Positions 1 through 13,848 of a stretch of 64,000 nt of DNA are shown one piece after another. The notes beneath the pieces were generated by a model. That model saw nothing but the letters and a program-made list of their open reading frames with translations. It was not told the origin of the DNA and searched no databases. Position numbers and translations under genes: made by a program. Positions within the stretch are counted from its first letter, which is position 1. Each line of letters starts with the position of its first letter. Origin of the DNA: Vanilla planifolia (Eukaryota; Streptophyta; Magnoliopsida; Asparagales; Orchidaceae); NCBI GenBank assembly GCA_023846275.1, contig JAIUJO010000165.1, positions 973,001 through 1,037,000 on the forward strand, written 5' to 3'.

Positions 1-1404
1 TCATCAACAAGAATTGCATATGCACTAAATCTCCTAGGATAGACGATCTTAGAAGCCATCCACACAAACATGTGATGTGAAATAGAGAATAAAGCCCATG
101 CAACATAAAAGACGAGAGGTGTACCATCATTAAAGTATACCTCACATTGCTTACCAAATGGAACCTTATATCGACCACCTTGTAAGAGGATAATAATGAT
201 AAACCAACTAATACCAGGTCCAAAGATGTGATTCATAAGGACCATAGTAAAGTGAGTTGGAAATCTATCAGTAGTAGAAGAAAGGTTGAAAGACCACAAC
301 TTCTTCCAAAACTTTAGTCTTTCCAAAGTTTTCTTTGGATTGTAAGTATCATCACAAGGCAACACCTCAAGACACCCATTGTCCATTTCTAATATGGGAG
401 TAAGAATCTCTGAGTGAGGTAATTTCCAACTGCAACTACATGACGCTTTGCATCACCCTCCACAATTAATGCCAGTCTACCATAGACACCAGACACATTG
501 AATAATGGATCTTTTAACCACATGTCAAATACGACAATCATATGATGATGGATAGAATAAGGAGATTTAGAATGAGATAAGAAATCAGATAGATAATACG
601 ACTACTGAGTCAAACCTAATCCTAAAATCCCTTTATTTGGAAGTTTCCATGCTTCGTCTAACACACTTTCTACATATATGTAGTAGTTATGTTTAGGGTA
701 CCACACAGAGAGTAGTTCTGATATATGATTTCTAAAGGATCTGATCTCTTTCTTTAACAAAAAGAAGATTGACCTCTTTGAAACTTCTACACTTTGAACC
801 ATTGGGAATGTCTTCCAGATAGGTTTCCATGAGATACCAAAATGGATTGGCATCTCCCAGATCGAAAGACAATTCCTAGTTAATTAGAGTGGAATTGTTT
901 CATTAAACCACTCAGGTCAAACATACAAACTCTTATGGTTACTTACAGACTTAATCGACTTCAGATTCCTCTTACCAAATGCATGGTAGTGAGGAATCAC
1001 CTTCATCAAAGAGAAGAATGAAAGATAAAGCTTGACTAAAGAGTCTGCTTGATCACAACCTTCTTTTATTATCCTTCTATGAAAAGAAGGGATGATACGA
1101 GATATACCTAATCTAGTAGAAAAGACCATTGTACCACTAATGAATAGAACCATTCCTCCTCTAATATTCTTTAGATGAGTAATGCACTAATTCAAATGCA
1201 TGGAGAGAGCAACAGTCCTGACTTTTGGTACAGATGTATGACAAATCTCGAGAAGAGATATTGGCAATACAGAATTCCTTTGACAAACCAAGAACCTTCA
1301 AAGGCCCTTAGCCATTGATGGTCACCTAAGTAGTCAGATTTTGTGAATAATAATTTTTTCATAATAATCTTTTCTAAGTTAGAGTGGCAAATCAAACTCT
1401 CCAT
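1..1404 (-). pseudogene. endogenous mitovirus RNA-dependent RNA polymerase relic, partial
   Basis: Translating the minus strand gives consecutive blocks, in changing frames, that match the order of a mitovirus RdRp. Near 1,404-1,192 and 1,153-917 are N-terminal blocks (including an IIPSFHRRIIK-like stretch followed by LVKLYLSFFSL). The 853-602 block is the middle domain. Below about 340 comes the palm region, with motif B recognisable as GTPLVFY followed by WALFSISHH. Just before the window edge is a motif C-like VDD where GDD is usual. Mitoviruses are capsidless RNA replicons of mitochondria, and decayed DNA copies are common in plant mitogenomes. The copy has several frame changes and stops, and its C-terminal part lies outside the window. 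It cannot encode a working polymerase. The family call is by recognition of motif order, not by a search. Confidence 0.8.
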
Positions 1405-4400
1405 AATGTTCCTATAACTCTAAACCAAAGAGAGGAACCTAGTTGGCAGTAAGAATGGACTCAATCCAGAGATGAGATGTCATCCTCTATCTCTAAATGG
1501 AGGACCACATAGGTAAAATCAGAGATATAGTTTCCCACCCTTTGACTCGCCTATTTGGACAAAATCCACAACGAGACTTTCATCTCACTCTGGTTATGCA
1601 AAGAGCTTGCCAAAGCTCTCTCACCTCACTGATTGTTCAGTGTAGGTGCCTTAGAATTCTCATTCAATGAATAAGTGGTCTAATGTGATTCAAAAATTTC
1701 TAAAAAAGTTGTTTTAGAAGATGAAGTTGTCAGATAATTTGAAGGAATTGAAATATGGCTATTCTCAAATGAAAGATGAAGTTTGAAGGTTATTTAATGT
1801 GTGAAAGTTAGATTTTTCCTTCACGGAAGACTTGTTATTATAACTACAAACTCAGATTGAGGATTTGACAATGAAATTTGTTGAAAAAATGATATCTCAA
1901 AGCTTGATCAAAATTTTCATTCAAAAAGATAAGCCCTCTACTAAAGATTATGGAAAGAGCTATCTTCTTTCCCCCGATGAGACCAATTTGATCATGTATT
2001 CAATAATTATACTTTGGAGGCTGTCATTTTACATGTACTCAGTAATTTATTGAATGTGAAGCAGGATTTCCCAATGGCCTTTGTATCTACCCTGGTAGAC
2101 CAACTCCACTCTTATGTTAGGGTTCAAGCTGTCTTTTTTAGTCTAATTTTTCTGAAAATCATAAGAAGTAGCCTTTGGCTTTTCATGAGGAATTGAAGTC
2201 CTCCAATATAAAGAAGGAAAGTAAAGGAGGAAATTGGTTGATATCTATGGGATTGGAACCCACTTGGTCCTATTCTTAGAGGAGAGGGTGTTGATCTATC
2301 TGTCTAATGAGGTGAACTTTCAAGACTGACCCTTGACAAAGGGGAAAGGGAAATTTGGTTATTTCTTCGCATGCAATTTGCAACATTGATCTTTTATTAC
2401 TCCCAATCAAGCTATAAACCTACCTATGGTATGCAAACCACTTGATTTGACATTAGTAGTGAAAAATCCTTCTATCATATCAGACATTGTAGGTGGTTAT
2501 GTAAGTGGCCCATCAGGTGATATATATATAATGACTATTGTGAAAACCTCTTCAGTTCTCATTCCTGGCACCATTTCTATTTGATGTTTCACAAGGAAGG
2601 TTGTGAGCCTCTACGGAAGATAATGAACATCCTCTAGTTTTAGGCGTTTGAGATCAGCAGTGAATTGTTGTCCTTCATAAATCAAAATAGGGATCTCCTT
2701 TTAATACAAAGAAAGTGTTGGACGTACTAAGGTAGTCTGAAATAGAGGATGAAGTTTTTAAGCATTACTCTAGCATTCCCTTTTTGTTTTAGACCTGAAT
2801 CAAGCATATGTAGTGTGCTCATTAAGAGTGCTTTATCTTCCACTAGCCTCCACCTATGAAGGCTATCAATTCTATCTCCCAGTCTTCCATGATTTTTGTG
2901 GTAGAATCTACTGCTCAACAGTTTGATAATTCCATGAGTGTGATCTAGCTTGAAGTCTGATCATCTTTTCAGGTCACTCGAAAGACAAAAAGAGGAATTT
3001 GGATGATAAGAATAATTTGGTCTTAACCTCCTCAACTCTCTTCCATTACAAGTCCTTCATTTCTAATGATGACTTCTATGCTTGGTATTCTCAAAAAGAA
3101 GCATGCTAAAGACTTCAGATGATAGCATCATCTAGTTTGCTAAGGGAGCTCAAAACCCAATTCAGTTCATAACAAATGTGCTCTCTATTGAAGGTAATAT
3201 AGATCCTATCACCATCCCTATCACCTAGGATACTTCCTCAAGTGCGTATCAGATACTGAGTTACTTCTTATTAAAAGTAGATGTGTACAATTTTCTCCTA
3301 AAGGTGTACAAAATAGGGGTTGACTTTTCCTTATCACTCATGTCATGAAGTACTTTTTCATACTAATGTTTTTTTCATTTCCAAATGCACTATTAATCCA
3401 TTCTTTCTAATCAACCAAGGAGCCGGAATAGTCTCGATATCGAACCTTGAAAGGTGTCACAAGAAAGGGACCCCACAACTGGCTCATCACTCTCAGGAAA
3501 GCATAGCCAGGTGTGGTGCACAATAGGGGAGGTTCATCGTAGTGGATGGATGAGGTGTGCACCAAGCATGTCAAAAAGGGGTTCATATGCAAAACATGCC
3601 TTGGGAGAGCCTTGCTTTCTTGATTGAAAGAGAATGGAAGAAAAAAGGAAAGTACACCATTCCTTTTTCACATAAGGAAAGTAAACCCTTCTTTTTTATC
3701 AGAGGCAATGGCCAATTGGAGATAATATATTCAAGACTTCTTTAGTCAGTAGGTGTCATTCGCTGACTCTTGTAGATCGCTCTCCTTGCTTTGTTTGTAA
3801 TTCGAAATCTTGGGTAGCCAGATCTGTCTAAAAAGAAAAGAAGATTTCTAAAAAAGAAAAGAAGGTTTCTCTGATTTCTCAGTTTGGGAAGAAGGAGCCC
3901 TTCCATTAGCTATTAGGGAGACAGGGAGGCTAGATGTCAGATTCGTATCGAAAGATAAGTGACTCTAACTACTTGAATGGAGTCAATCAAAGAGAAGAGT
4001 CCACCATAGAAGATTGATCGGGCAAAGAACATAGGTTGAAACGGAACAGATATGAAAGAAAGAAAAAGCGAAGAAGGAAGAAGTGAAAGTGAACTGGATT
4101 CTTTCGAAAATTGATCGGGTGAAGAATCTATCTCAAAATGCTCTATTAGCTCAACCCAACGGTTCAATAGTTAAGATCGCCTGAATCAATGCTTCGACAA
4201 CTAACTCTTTAGAACATGGCCTCCCCCAATGAACTTTGATTCGAATATGAAGAACAATTTCAATTATGAGAGCCTTTGGCCTAGGGCACACATAGTGTGA
4301 ATTCTGAGATGAAGTCTACGACTTCTGACCTTCCTTAGACTTCATCTTTCCTGAATCTTGAACTTCGATTTTTTAGTAAGATTAAAGAATTCGCTTGTCC

Positions 4401-6592
4401 TTTCTCCTCAAGAAGAACTCCATGAATTTGAAATTGGAGCTTTTGATATGTCAAAAAAGGGTGGTGGCTATGGAACAAAGTCTCAAAAAAGCAAAGGGAA
4501 GACCGGCTTGCTTGACTGCTAAGCTATTGGGGAACATGAAGTCAGGCTAATGGGTGTAGTCTCCTACCAGGAGGGGGGACTCGACTCCCTGGCTCCCTAA
4601 CAAAACTTGGCTGACAGGTTCCATTATGGTTGGAATGGCCCATGCTTTGACAGAAGGTTGGAGAAAAGGTGGCTACCCTGGTCCAAAGTGCCAAGCAAGA
4701 GTTCAAGTCATCTCGAGTTGGCTTCCGTTCAAGACGTTTCGAGTTCACTCCCATTGAAGACGTTCCTTAGAATTGACTGAGACTAAGAACAAAAGCTTTT
4801 GTCTGGAATCCTCTTCAATTCAATTAGAAGGGCAAGCAAAGGAGTTCAAAAATCATATTGTAGCCAGCTTTTTGGAAAGTTGATTCCTCAATTCCTTTGG
4901 ACCAAAGCATCTTTCTGAAGTGCTAGATAGACTGGATTCTAAAGTTCCTTTCATTTGCCCTTGATGGCTCACTCTTTTACCTCACCTGTGAAGGCATTGG
5001 CAATGAAATGTAAAATGAGAGTCGAACAATGTCGAGCAATTAGTCAAACTTCAGTGACAAGATGTACAATGCTAATCGAAGCAACAAAGTGGACGAGATG
5101 GGCATCGAGATCAGGAAGTAGAACTATGATCCATAGTGAGCCTATTGACAAGGACAGGCACACAAATCAACTACCTTTGCTCCATGAGCTCACTTTTTGA
5201 GACCTCACGTTCATACGTTCATAACAAGCATCACTCTTTGAACTTTGCTTCTCTCAAATCTCACCAACAAGTTGCCTTCGCTTGAAAGCTCAACTTGAGG
5301 GCCTCTCGTTGCTAATAAATAGGAGCTTCATAATATCATTAGTTTCATGAATTCTCGGGTCTGGTCTTGGGTTGGAGGGTTTTTGACGTATGAGGCAAGC
5401 TAGTTCTTCGATGACTTCTTTCTATTAGATTAGATATGAGATTGAGGCTCAGCTATTAGAGTCTAGCTTTGACTTCATCATCTCCTCGGTGGTGCCTCCT
5501 TTCCTTCTTCCTCAACGAACAACAAAACTAATGAAATTCAAAACTTCGAGTGGCTGGGGTGCGGTTCATAATCAAAGAAAAACAAGTAACACCAGTTTTT
5601 GAAGAAGAAGCAGTTGCTTCTAGTTTCTAGTTGTGAGGTCATCATCACATCAATCTAGGTCAGAAGCAAAAGAGAAGCTCACTTTCTCAGCCTTTGCCCT
5701 TTCATGACTAGAACTTTTCCTTTTTCTTCGATCAGCTAACTAGGAGAAGTAATGAGCTGATATATTATATAATAATAAAGTGGTCTCAGATGAGATATTC
5801 TATTGGAATTGGAAGCATCAATTGGTGCCCGATCACTCAAATGAGTTTCATCTATTTTTTTCTTTCAAAAGCATTAGCCAGTGATGAATCCCCTCCTGGG
5901 TGACTGAGGGGTGACCAGGGGTGGTGTATAGATTTCATCAGAGTTGTAGGCCCAGGCGGTGATCCTTGACATATAGGGGAAGTGTTTGCCACATTCTGTT
6001 TCAGGTCGTCTTCTGTGTGTAGCCTATGCTCCTACTTCTGCATGGCGTGTGCTCTTAAGATATGGAACAAAAGTGACATCCTTTTTTGGAAATGAGTTTG
6101 ATTTTTGAAAAAGTGCTTGACTCTCTTTTCCCATGGTTGTTGTTTTGATTCAAGATAGATTTCATTTCCAATCCATTCAATTCATTTAGAGTCTAAACAA
6201 AACTTTTGTTTTTCCTAGGGTTTCTTGCACAAGCTAAGGATCATTCAAACCACCATCTCTAGTTGTTGAACTAGATTTTGTACATCAAATAGCATTGATT
6301 ATCAAATCTCATTTGATTCTTCATTCTACCTTCCTCTCTTCATTATTGACACATCTCTAAACAAGAGGGGAGCTACATCCAGCACCGGATTCAATAGCGA
6401 TTTGCAAGGAATTCTTGTCCATTACTTTTTGATTCGAGTTAGAGTTATTAGGCTAGGGGAAGGGTAGCATTCAAGTGCGCCACAGCCCATATATGGAATC
6501 TCAAGAAAGCAAAAAAGAATAGGATTGGGTTGCTTTGCTCGAAAGAAGCTACTCGACTCATTCTGGAGGCTTAGCGGCTTCTTTTTCTTGTT
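1405..6592. other. unrecognised spacer
   Basis: Only short open frames (up to about 80 codons) occur here, on both strands, without recognisable domains. The 1,690-3,300 stretch reads like decayed coding DNA but I could not assign it to a family. At 3,990-4,130 two copies of a short attgatcggg(c/t)(a/g)aagaa string occur about 100 bp apart. I see no tRNA, rRNA or standard mitochondrial exon. Confidence 0.5.
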
Positions 6593-6784
6593 GGATCCTT
6601 TCTTTGATATTTTTAGCTTCTTGGAGCCAATCTACTGGTGTCCATTTCTATTGGATTTCCTTCTTTGATCCTTTTCATTTCTTGGAGCCAGTATGTTGGT
6701 TTATTTTGAATTTGCCCCATCTTTTAGATCCTTTCTTTGATCCTTTTAGCTTCTTTAACCCAATTAACTAGTGTTCTTTATTTT
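6593..6784 (+). repeat. three degenerate tandem copies, about 60-75 bp each
   Basis: Three successive copies begin near 6,593, 6,653 and 6,727. Each starts with a gatcctttctttgat-like string, followed by a (t)tttagcttcttggagcca-like string and a variable tail. The 78-codon open frame over the repeat is a by-product of its composition. The repeat lies just beyond the 3' end of the plasmid polymerase relic. Confidence 0.6.
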
Positions 6785-6954
6785 GTCAGACTTTCCATTT
6801 CAAGGTTTCTTATTTCTGTGGCTACCCTCTCTTAATTCTATGTTAGAATCATGATCTATGTTTCCTCCTTAAGGTTTGATGGTGACTTGAAGGTCAAGCA
6901 TCTTTTTGTTATTATCATGGAGGAGAGGGATATTCTTGTTTCTATTAGCTATCT

Positions 6955-9358
6955 TAGCTCATTCATTCAAGCTTCTAAAGTTCTCAGTCTGTAGTTGGAT
7001 GACTTCATTCCTTAGTGATTAAATGACTCATTCTCCAATGTGATCTAGGAAAGACAAGTTAGTGATCTCGATTGGATCAGTATCCACCCTAAGTTCTCCC
7101 CTATATAGAGGCATCCTCTTGTTAGCCAACTTAATCCCAAGCCTGACCAATGTGTCCTTCATGAAGTTCAGAATGTGCCAATCAGTCTAGAAGTTGGCTT
7201 CCACCTTCACCTGCTCTATATGAGATGGTTCCACGTACTATTTCTCATACCATTCTGAAGAGACCAAGTATTTGGCGACTCCCTTGTGCTTGAGTACATT
7301 GGTACATTCTTTTGAAATGCAGCAATAGGATTTCAATGCTAAGAAGTATGCTTTCATGGTGTTGTCCTCTAGCTTAAACTTCCCCAAAACATTTGGATTG
7401 ATCTCTTCTTTTAGAGTGGTTTTCTAAGCACAATCGAGTCGGTGTCTGTGTAGTAGGTATCCCCTCTTGTGATATAAGGATACATATAGATCCTCGCATT
7501 GACAGTGATTGCAGTTGCTAGTTGGATAGCAGATATCCTCAGTAGGATCCACCACTCCAATTCAGAGACATTTTCGGTATTGCTATGGTAGGAAACGATG
7601 CAGTTGTGCTTGCTAAGCATATCACCAGATGTGAACTCACTATTTTGGATCAGATATTTATATCAATCCAGATTGTAGACCTCGGTGATCATGCTTTTTG
7701 GGTTAATGCCTAATCTACCGTATAGCGAGTTCATCAGGATCTTGTATACATAGGCCAACACCTCATTACCAGATCTCTGGGCCTCTAACCTACTCTTAAA
7801 GAGCGAGCTAACAAAGTCCCTGAATGGGCTTTCCATCCTCTCAAAGAGGTAGCTTGAGATTGGGATCACAGTGTAACCTAGGACACTAGCAACCTTTAAC
7901 TCCTCGCTATAATACAGTCTGATAAAAGCCCTGATTAAAAAGAGTAGAGTGTTCTTCTTGTCTCGATAGGGTACAAATGGCCTCTTGTGTGTCTTTGGAC
8001 ATATCACATATGATTCAATATATCCAAACATGCTATCTAAGTCCTTGCCTTTCAGATTCCCCCACCAGACCGTCACACCTCCAGGCATTCAAAATTCCTT
8101 CATAACAAAGGGATAAAGAGAGTTCACATTATAGCAGTAGAGATTCTCACCATAGGGATTGCATGTATCCGCATGACCACCATAGTAAGCATGCTGATAA
8201 AGCTATCTTCATTCTTGTTTGGGATGTGGATTGGAAAATGAGTTGCATCATAATATTTCAAATGAAAGATGATCAGAGGGCAAGAGGAAAGGGCTATCTT
8301 ACTTTATATGTCCACATTGTATAGCTTCCAATAGACCTCTTGAGCATTTTTCTTGATGCCTCCAAGTAGGAGGATGTCCTATTTCATGTAGTCTAATAAG
8401 CCATTTTTCATACTTGCCAGATTAGACAGTTCAACCTTTTCATAGGGGATAGAGCCTTTCTGGCCTAGATTTGGGCATAGATTCTTAGCTAGGTTGGCCA
8501 GCTTTCCAAGGAGTAGGTTTAAGGTGCCTTTGATGCGGAAGAGCATCTTCTTCTCATGATAGGTAGCTAACTCATAAAGCCTATGGTTCCTACTAGTGGT
8601 TTGAGTTTGTAGTTCTTGTGATGACATGCTATGTGCTCAAGCAATAGAATTCCATCGAATCTAGAGAAGTTGTGGAAGTAAATAGTTCTAAACGATTGAT
8701 TTTCTCTCATAACCATTGAAATCCTGAGGATTAATTCTGAAAGTACTTTTGTACTCCTTTCTTCAAAGGAAACTTAGATTATAGAGTAGTCTTCACTAAA
8801 GTTGGTATCAATCATCCAAGAAGACATATTTTCACTAGGAAACACCATAAAGTGACCTACTGCATATGACTTATGAATGTTATCGAACAATATAGTCTTC
8901 GTATGAACAACCATGAATGGTGTCACCTCAGTGCTACACGGTTTGAGTGTAGTGATATAAGTTGGATAGCTATGCTTTCAATTTTGGATCTTTCTGGCTG
9001 TTATTGGCTCTCTCAACCTAAGTTCAGCTTCAATGAATGAAGAAAGACTGCTAGCTCTCTTTTCCTTGGATAAGGTTGTCCTATCAATCTTTTCCTTCTT
9101 TCCATCAATATTTACTCAGATAGAGAGTTGAAATATATCATTTCCATCGTAAATTTCTGCTTTCTTATTAATTTCTTGATAGATATGAGCATAGACCTCA
9201 CTCTTTGGAATGTTTGTATCATCAGGATAAGTCAAGGGGATAGATGGACCTATCGTGAATGAGACCTCCTCCTCGTCAGATTGCTTCATAGTATATGAAA
9301 TTGTGAACTTTCCGTAACCAGATAAAGAAGGATTAGCAAATTGAATCAGGAGATCCAT
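6955..9358 (-). pseudogene. mitochondrial linear-plasmid family-B DNA polymerase relic (DPO type)
   Basis: Family-B, protein-primed DNA polymerases replicate linear plasmids of plant and fungal mitochondria. Blocks on the minus strand appear in family order. An N-terminal region lies at 9,358-9,116. Exonuclease motif II reads HNFSRFDG (about 8,652-8,676). The exonuclease III region reads YMK-stop-D, with an in-frame TAG at 8,379-8,381. Polymerase motif A reads YNVNSLYP (8,111-8,137), where DVNSLYP is expected, so the catalytic Asp is Asn. Motif B KILMNSLYG lies at 7,708-7,743 and motif C YTDTDSIV at 7,429-7,455. The C-terminal part includes a DTDPIEI string near 7,080 and continues to about 6,960. 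Frameshifts and stops split the frame; the best open pieces are 8,088-7,663 (141 codons) and 8,627-8,379. At about 2.4 kb it is close to full length for the family. I found no plasmid RNA polymerase or terminal inverted repeats beside it. Confidence 0.88.
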
Positions 9359-12300
9359 GGTAGCAAGCGAGAGTTTCTACCTATGAAGGCTATCATATAC
9401 CCATACATTTATTTCCTCCAATTTCATGAGTCTTGAATCGTGAAAAAGGTTGTGATTTGATCAAAAATAGGGGAATCCCTAGTTGATGCGATCCAATTTA
9501 TACTTTGGATCTAGCTGATGATGTTATCGATGAATGAGCTCTTTCTTATATACTGGATTTTTTGTTTGAACATTATCTTATTCTCTTGCTGTCTCACTTT
9601 CGGTTAGGACAACCGCTAGATGCTTTTTTACAGTTCACAAAGTATTTCACTCTCTTGGGAAATGCTTCCTATTCATTCTATCATGACTTATTGTTATTCT
9701 ATTTATATATGTATAAGTTCTTAATTAGTATCAGTGCTCATATAATTCGATCATTGCATTGTACCTTATCCTTTCTAGGTACTTTGCTAAGCATAATCAT
9801 AGCACTCAAAACTCTCACTTAAATGATTTTCTAGATAAGTAGCTTATAAAGCATATATAGCATAGTATATGAAAACCTATGGCGGCTCCTCTCTAGATCA
9901 GAAGAATCAAACAATCACTTCTACATGTTACCCTTCAAACTGGAGAATGGATATCGAACATTCCCTCTTTGCGAGTGAGAAGATAAAGGTGGGCCTTTAC
10001 GAATCCTTTCGTGTAGAGATTAGCAATTGATCTTCACTTCTAATGGTTGGTATTCTGATGATTTTGATAATCACATTTTCTCCAAGAAAATGCCCTAACC
10101 TAAGTCAGTAAGGCGACTTCTACATGCTTTGTTCTCCCATACAAAACTAACTTTGATCAAGATCCTCAGAGGGGGCCCCACATTTTGATTCTCACTGAAC
10201 ATGTCCTTGTGGTTCTGTGACCAAAATCCCAATTTTAGTCAGAAGAGATCCAACCCATACAAGTTCACTAGTTGTTGATGCCATTGCATTCGACTTCCAC
10301 ATTTGATCTAGACCTTATGAAGCAGTATTGTCGAGGGGCCCCTTTGGGCATCTGACCAGGGACAAAATGATCCTATATGACATGGTGGATTTTCTATCAG
10401 AGAGAATGCCTGCAAAATGTCAACCAAAGGGGCCTCCCTCTAGGGAATTGAACAAGCTTTAAGAAAGATTGATGGACAAGATGATTGCACTCATTTTGCC
10501 CCTTGACTTCTTTATATGTCTAACCAAAGGGGAATAGCCTTTCCCTGGACTTTCGAACGGAATGAAAGGAATGGCTTCACGAGAATCAGCACCTTTGGGG
10601 AGGTAGGATATTTATGGGCCGAACTTGCCAAGTGGACATCCAACCTTTCTTTTATTGCATGACTCCTAGCTCTTTTCCAACTAGTGGATGGTCTCTATTG
10701 TCTTCGGTGAAGGTATACCCCTCTTCATCTAAGGGTTCTACTTTCACCCTTTTCTATTTTGAAAAAATAGGATTTGCCTCTCTAGTGATTGTCCCCAACT
10801 TGAACAAGTTCTAATGGCTACATTTTGATTAATGTTTCAACAATTCCCACTGGCCTATCTCTTCTCGTTCAACAGTGGTTGCCTACCCTAAATTTGACCT
10901 CACTTGAACCATGAAATATGGGCAAGCAAATTAGATACACCCATCATAAGAGTCAACAAGGTAAAAATTCTAAAAGAACCACAAGAAAATATTGATCAAG
11001 CAAATTAGAAACACCTCAAATTTGAGCTAAGTCAGCTTGGATAAGGCACTCGCGATCTATTTACCATTCACTTATTTAGTACTTTTCAGATTGGTCTACC
11101 ATGAAACTCATACACGTGAATCAAGTCTACTTTAGAAAGAGCTCCCTCACATGACTAAACTATCCGCAATTGGGTTGCCCATACATTTGTTCGAAGAGAT
11201 GTAGGTCTCTCTTATTTGAGTGACTCATTGTACTGTAGTGACGAGTGTCCCAGTTTCTCTCACCAATAGCTCCAACTACATCCCATCTTACAGAGTCACC
11301 CTTCAGTTTTCTAAATACACTCTTCTTCTTATGAAAGAAAAACGAGCCCAAGCCCCAATGCTAGCCAAAAAGAGTAAGAATATTGGGGGCCAGTGAGGTC
11401 GATCAGGAAGGAGTTCGAATATTTTCTTGAGGCACTATCCAAATCAGTCCCCCAGGCTTTTGATGTGGGTCTTGAAGTGACTTTACTATAGTTTCAGTGT
11501 TGTAGGCTGCTTCATCATGCCACTCTTCTTGCAATTTGGAGTTATCCCATAAAGGATGTGCTTTCTATCAATCTGTTAATGCCTGTCCTTTCATGACCCT
11601 TTGTGGTGCGAGATGTTATACTGTGAGAGCAGTAGTGACCATTTAGCAAGTTGGGCATTCAGTGAACTCGTAGAAAAGGGGGCCCCTCTTTCCAATTGCT
11701 TGCACATCTATAGCCTCATTTCATTACTTTGTCACCTTTGTATTACCTTACCTTTGCTCTTCTTTCATCTTTTCTCTGGGCTTGAGATCAATGCAATTCA
11801 GAGGCAAAGGTGGTGATAATGAAGTCTTCTTAATAGCTAATTGGGTGGGCCACACACATCTGACAAAGGCAATTCCAATGCATGCTTGCAAGACAGAGCG
11901 AATCCTTGCTTTCTTTTCTTTGATATGTCCCACTCGTGACACAAGGCTACTGGAATTGGTGGTCTCAATGGCTCATATCTTTAAACTATCTTTGACTGGG
12001 GGTCAAGTCGTAAAAAGGTCGTTTAGTGGGGGAATATGTGATTCGATTGGTTGCAATTGCATTTCTGATGTGCCAGATTGATTTTGGATGTAGAGAATCT
12101 TCTTCTTCGAATTTGGTGTTTGATTTTCCAATGCCATCTATCTAATAGCTTCCATTCTAGTGATGGTACTACACATATCAGATCGTCCTTTGAAGCTACT
12201 ATGAAATACGTGATGGTCACCTACACCTTAGTTAGTTAGGCAGGGGTCACTTGCGCCCTACCCTATTTGACGGATATTCTTTTGAGGTGTGGTCTTAGCA

Positions 12301-12599
12301 TAAGGGGTGCTTCCTCTAAAATTAATTCTACTCGTTCAAAAACCACACTGTGTGTGTTCCTCTAATAGTTGAGCCTACCTCCATGCTTGGGTTGAGTTCT
12401 ACTCTTGAAACTCCACTACATATGAGATTGATGAAACAAAATACTTGATTGTGAATAGGAATATGCGCTGTTGCGAGAGTCTAACCCATGCTCTTTCTTC
12501 AATATGAAATGAAATACCAGGACTCACTAAAGTGAGTTAACCGTCAAAACCCATGAACTCTCTCTCCCATCCTACGTCAAACATGGAAAGAAAGTATAG
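9359..12599. other. unrecognised spacer
   Basis: Mixed-composition DNA with no recognised gene. It holds a few copies of the G/C-rich dispersed motif (near 10,165, 10,335, 10,425 and 11,675). The hydrophobic 86-codon frame at 9,562-9,822 and the 99-codon frame at 11,782-12,081 have no recognisable family. Confidence 0.5.
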
Positions 12600-12886
12600 G
12601 AAGAAGGTTTACATTATGGAAGAAAGGTATATGTTATTTACTAGATGTTATTTACCAGTTCTATATTCTATATATGTTATATAGAAATTATCCCTATTTC
12701 TTTCATTTTGGATTTCTTTTTTTAGCCCACTTTAGATGGATTCAAATAGAAGTCTTTTTTATTTTTTCTATGATTATGAATTGAATGAAAGAGAAAGAAT
12801 AGAATAATTTCTGAATATTCTGATTTCTATATTTCCAATTGAACTATTTGGCTATTTTGACCCAATAGATTTGAGTGAAGTGATAA

Positions 12887-13243
<357 letters not shown>

Positions 13244-13848
13244 TTTGAAAATCCTTTTGTTTTGTTTCATCCTAGAATCCAAATGTGAGAAAAACATGTA
13301 TCATTTTGCTGAGTTTATCCACTTACATTTATCCTTTGCTCCTTCAAATTATATCAACACTTTACTCCAATAGAAATACAACTATTTCTTTTTTTTTTGT
13401 CAAAACAATGCTATGGGAAAGTATAATTTTAGGATAAGGAATTTGTGGATCCACTGGCATTCTTCCCTTTGGTTCCTTTCTTTGCTTTTGTTCTGAGTTT
13501 CATATAATGAAATTTTGGTTTTCTTTTTTATTGGTTCTTGACTTACAAACTTCATTCAAACTGAATTTTTGATTTTCAACTGATTTAAAAAAGAGAACCA
13601 AAAACCACTTTGTTGACAATTTGTTCTAGTATTAAGAGTCCCCTAATATTCTTATTTATATAAGTTCTCAGTTTTGATATATTTGAATACGAAAAGAAAA
13701 AAGAGGATAGGCTCATTCCATTCAAAGATATGGGGGTTAAAAATACCCATCAAAACCAAAATAGAGCGTGAGAGCTAAATGGATCATTCAATTCATGTTT
13801 GGTTTAGGAATAGATATGAGAGTTTTGAAATGAATGGAAAGAGAATCA

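Noticed and set aside
2245..2275. T-arm-like tgggttccaatccca on the minus strand
   Set aside because: A lone hairpin with no acceptor, D or anticodon arm around it.
9562..9822. 86-codon hydrophobic frame upstream of the plasmid polymerase relic
   Set aside because: Could be a plasmid gene by position, but the hydrophobicity follows from T-rich DNA and no family is recognised.
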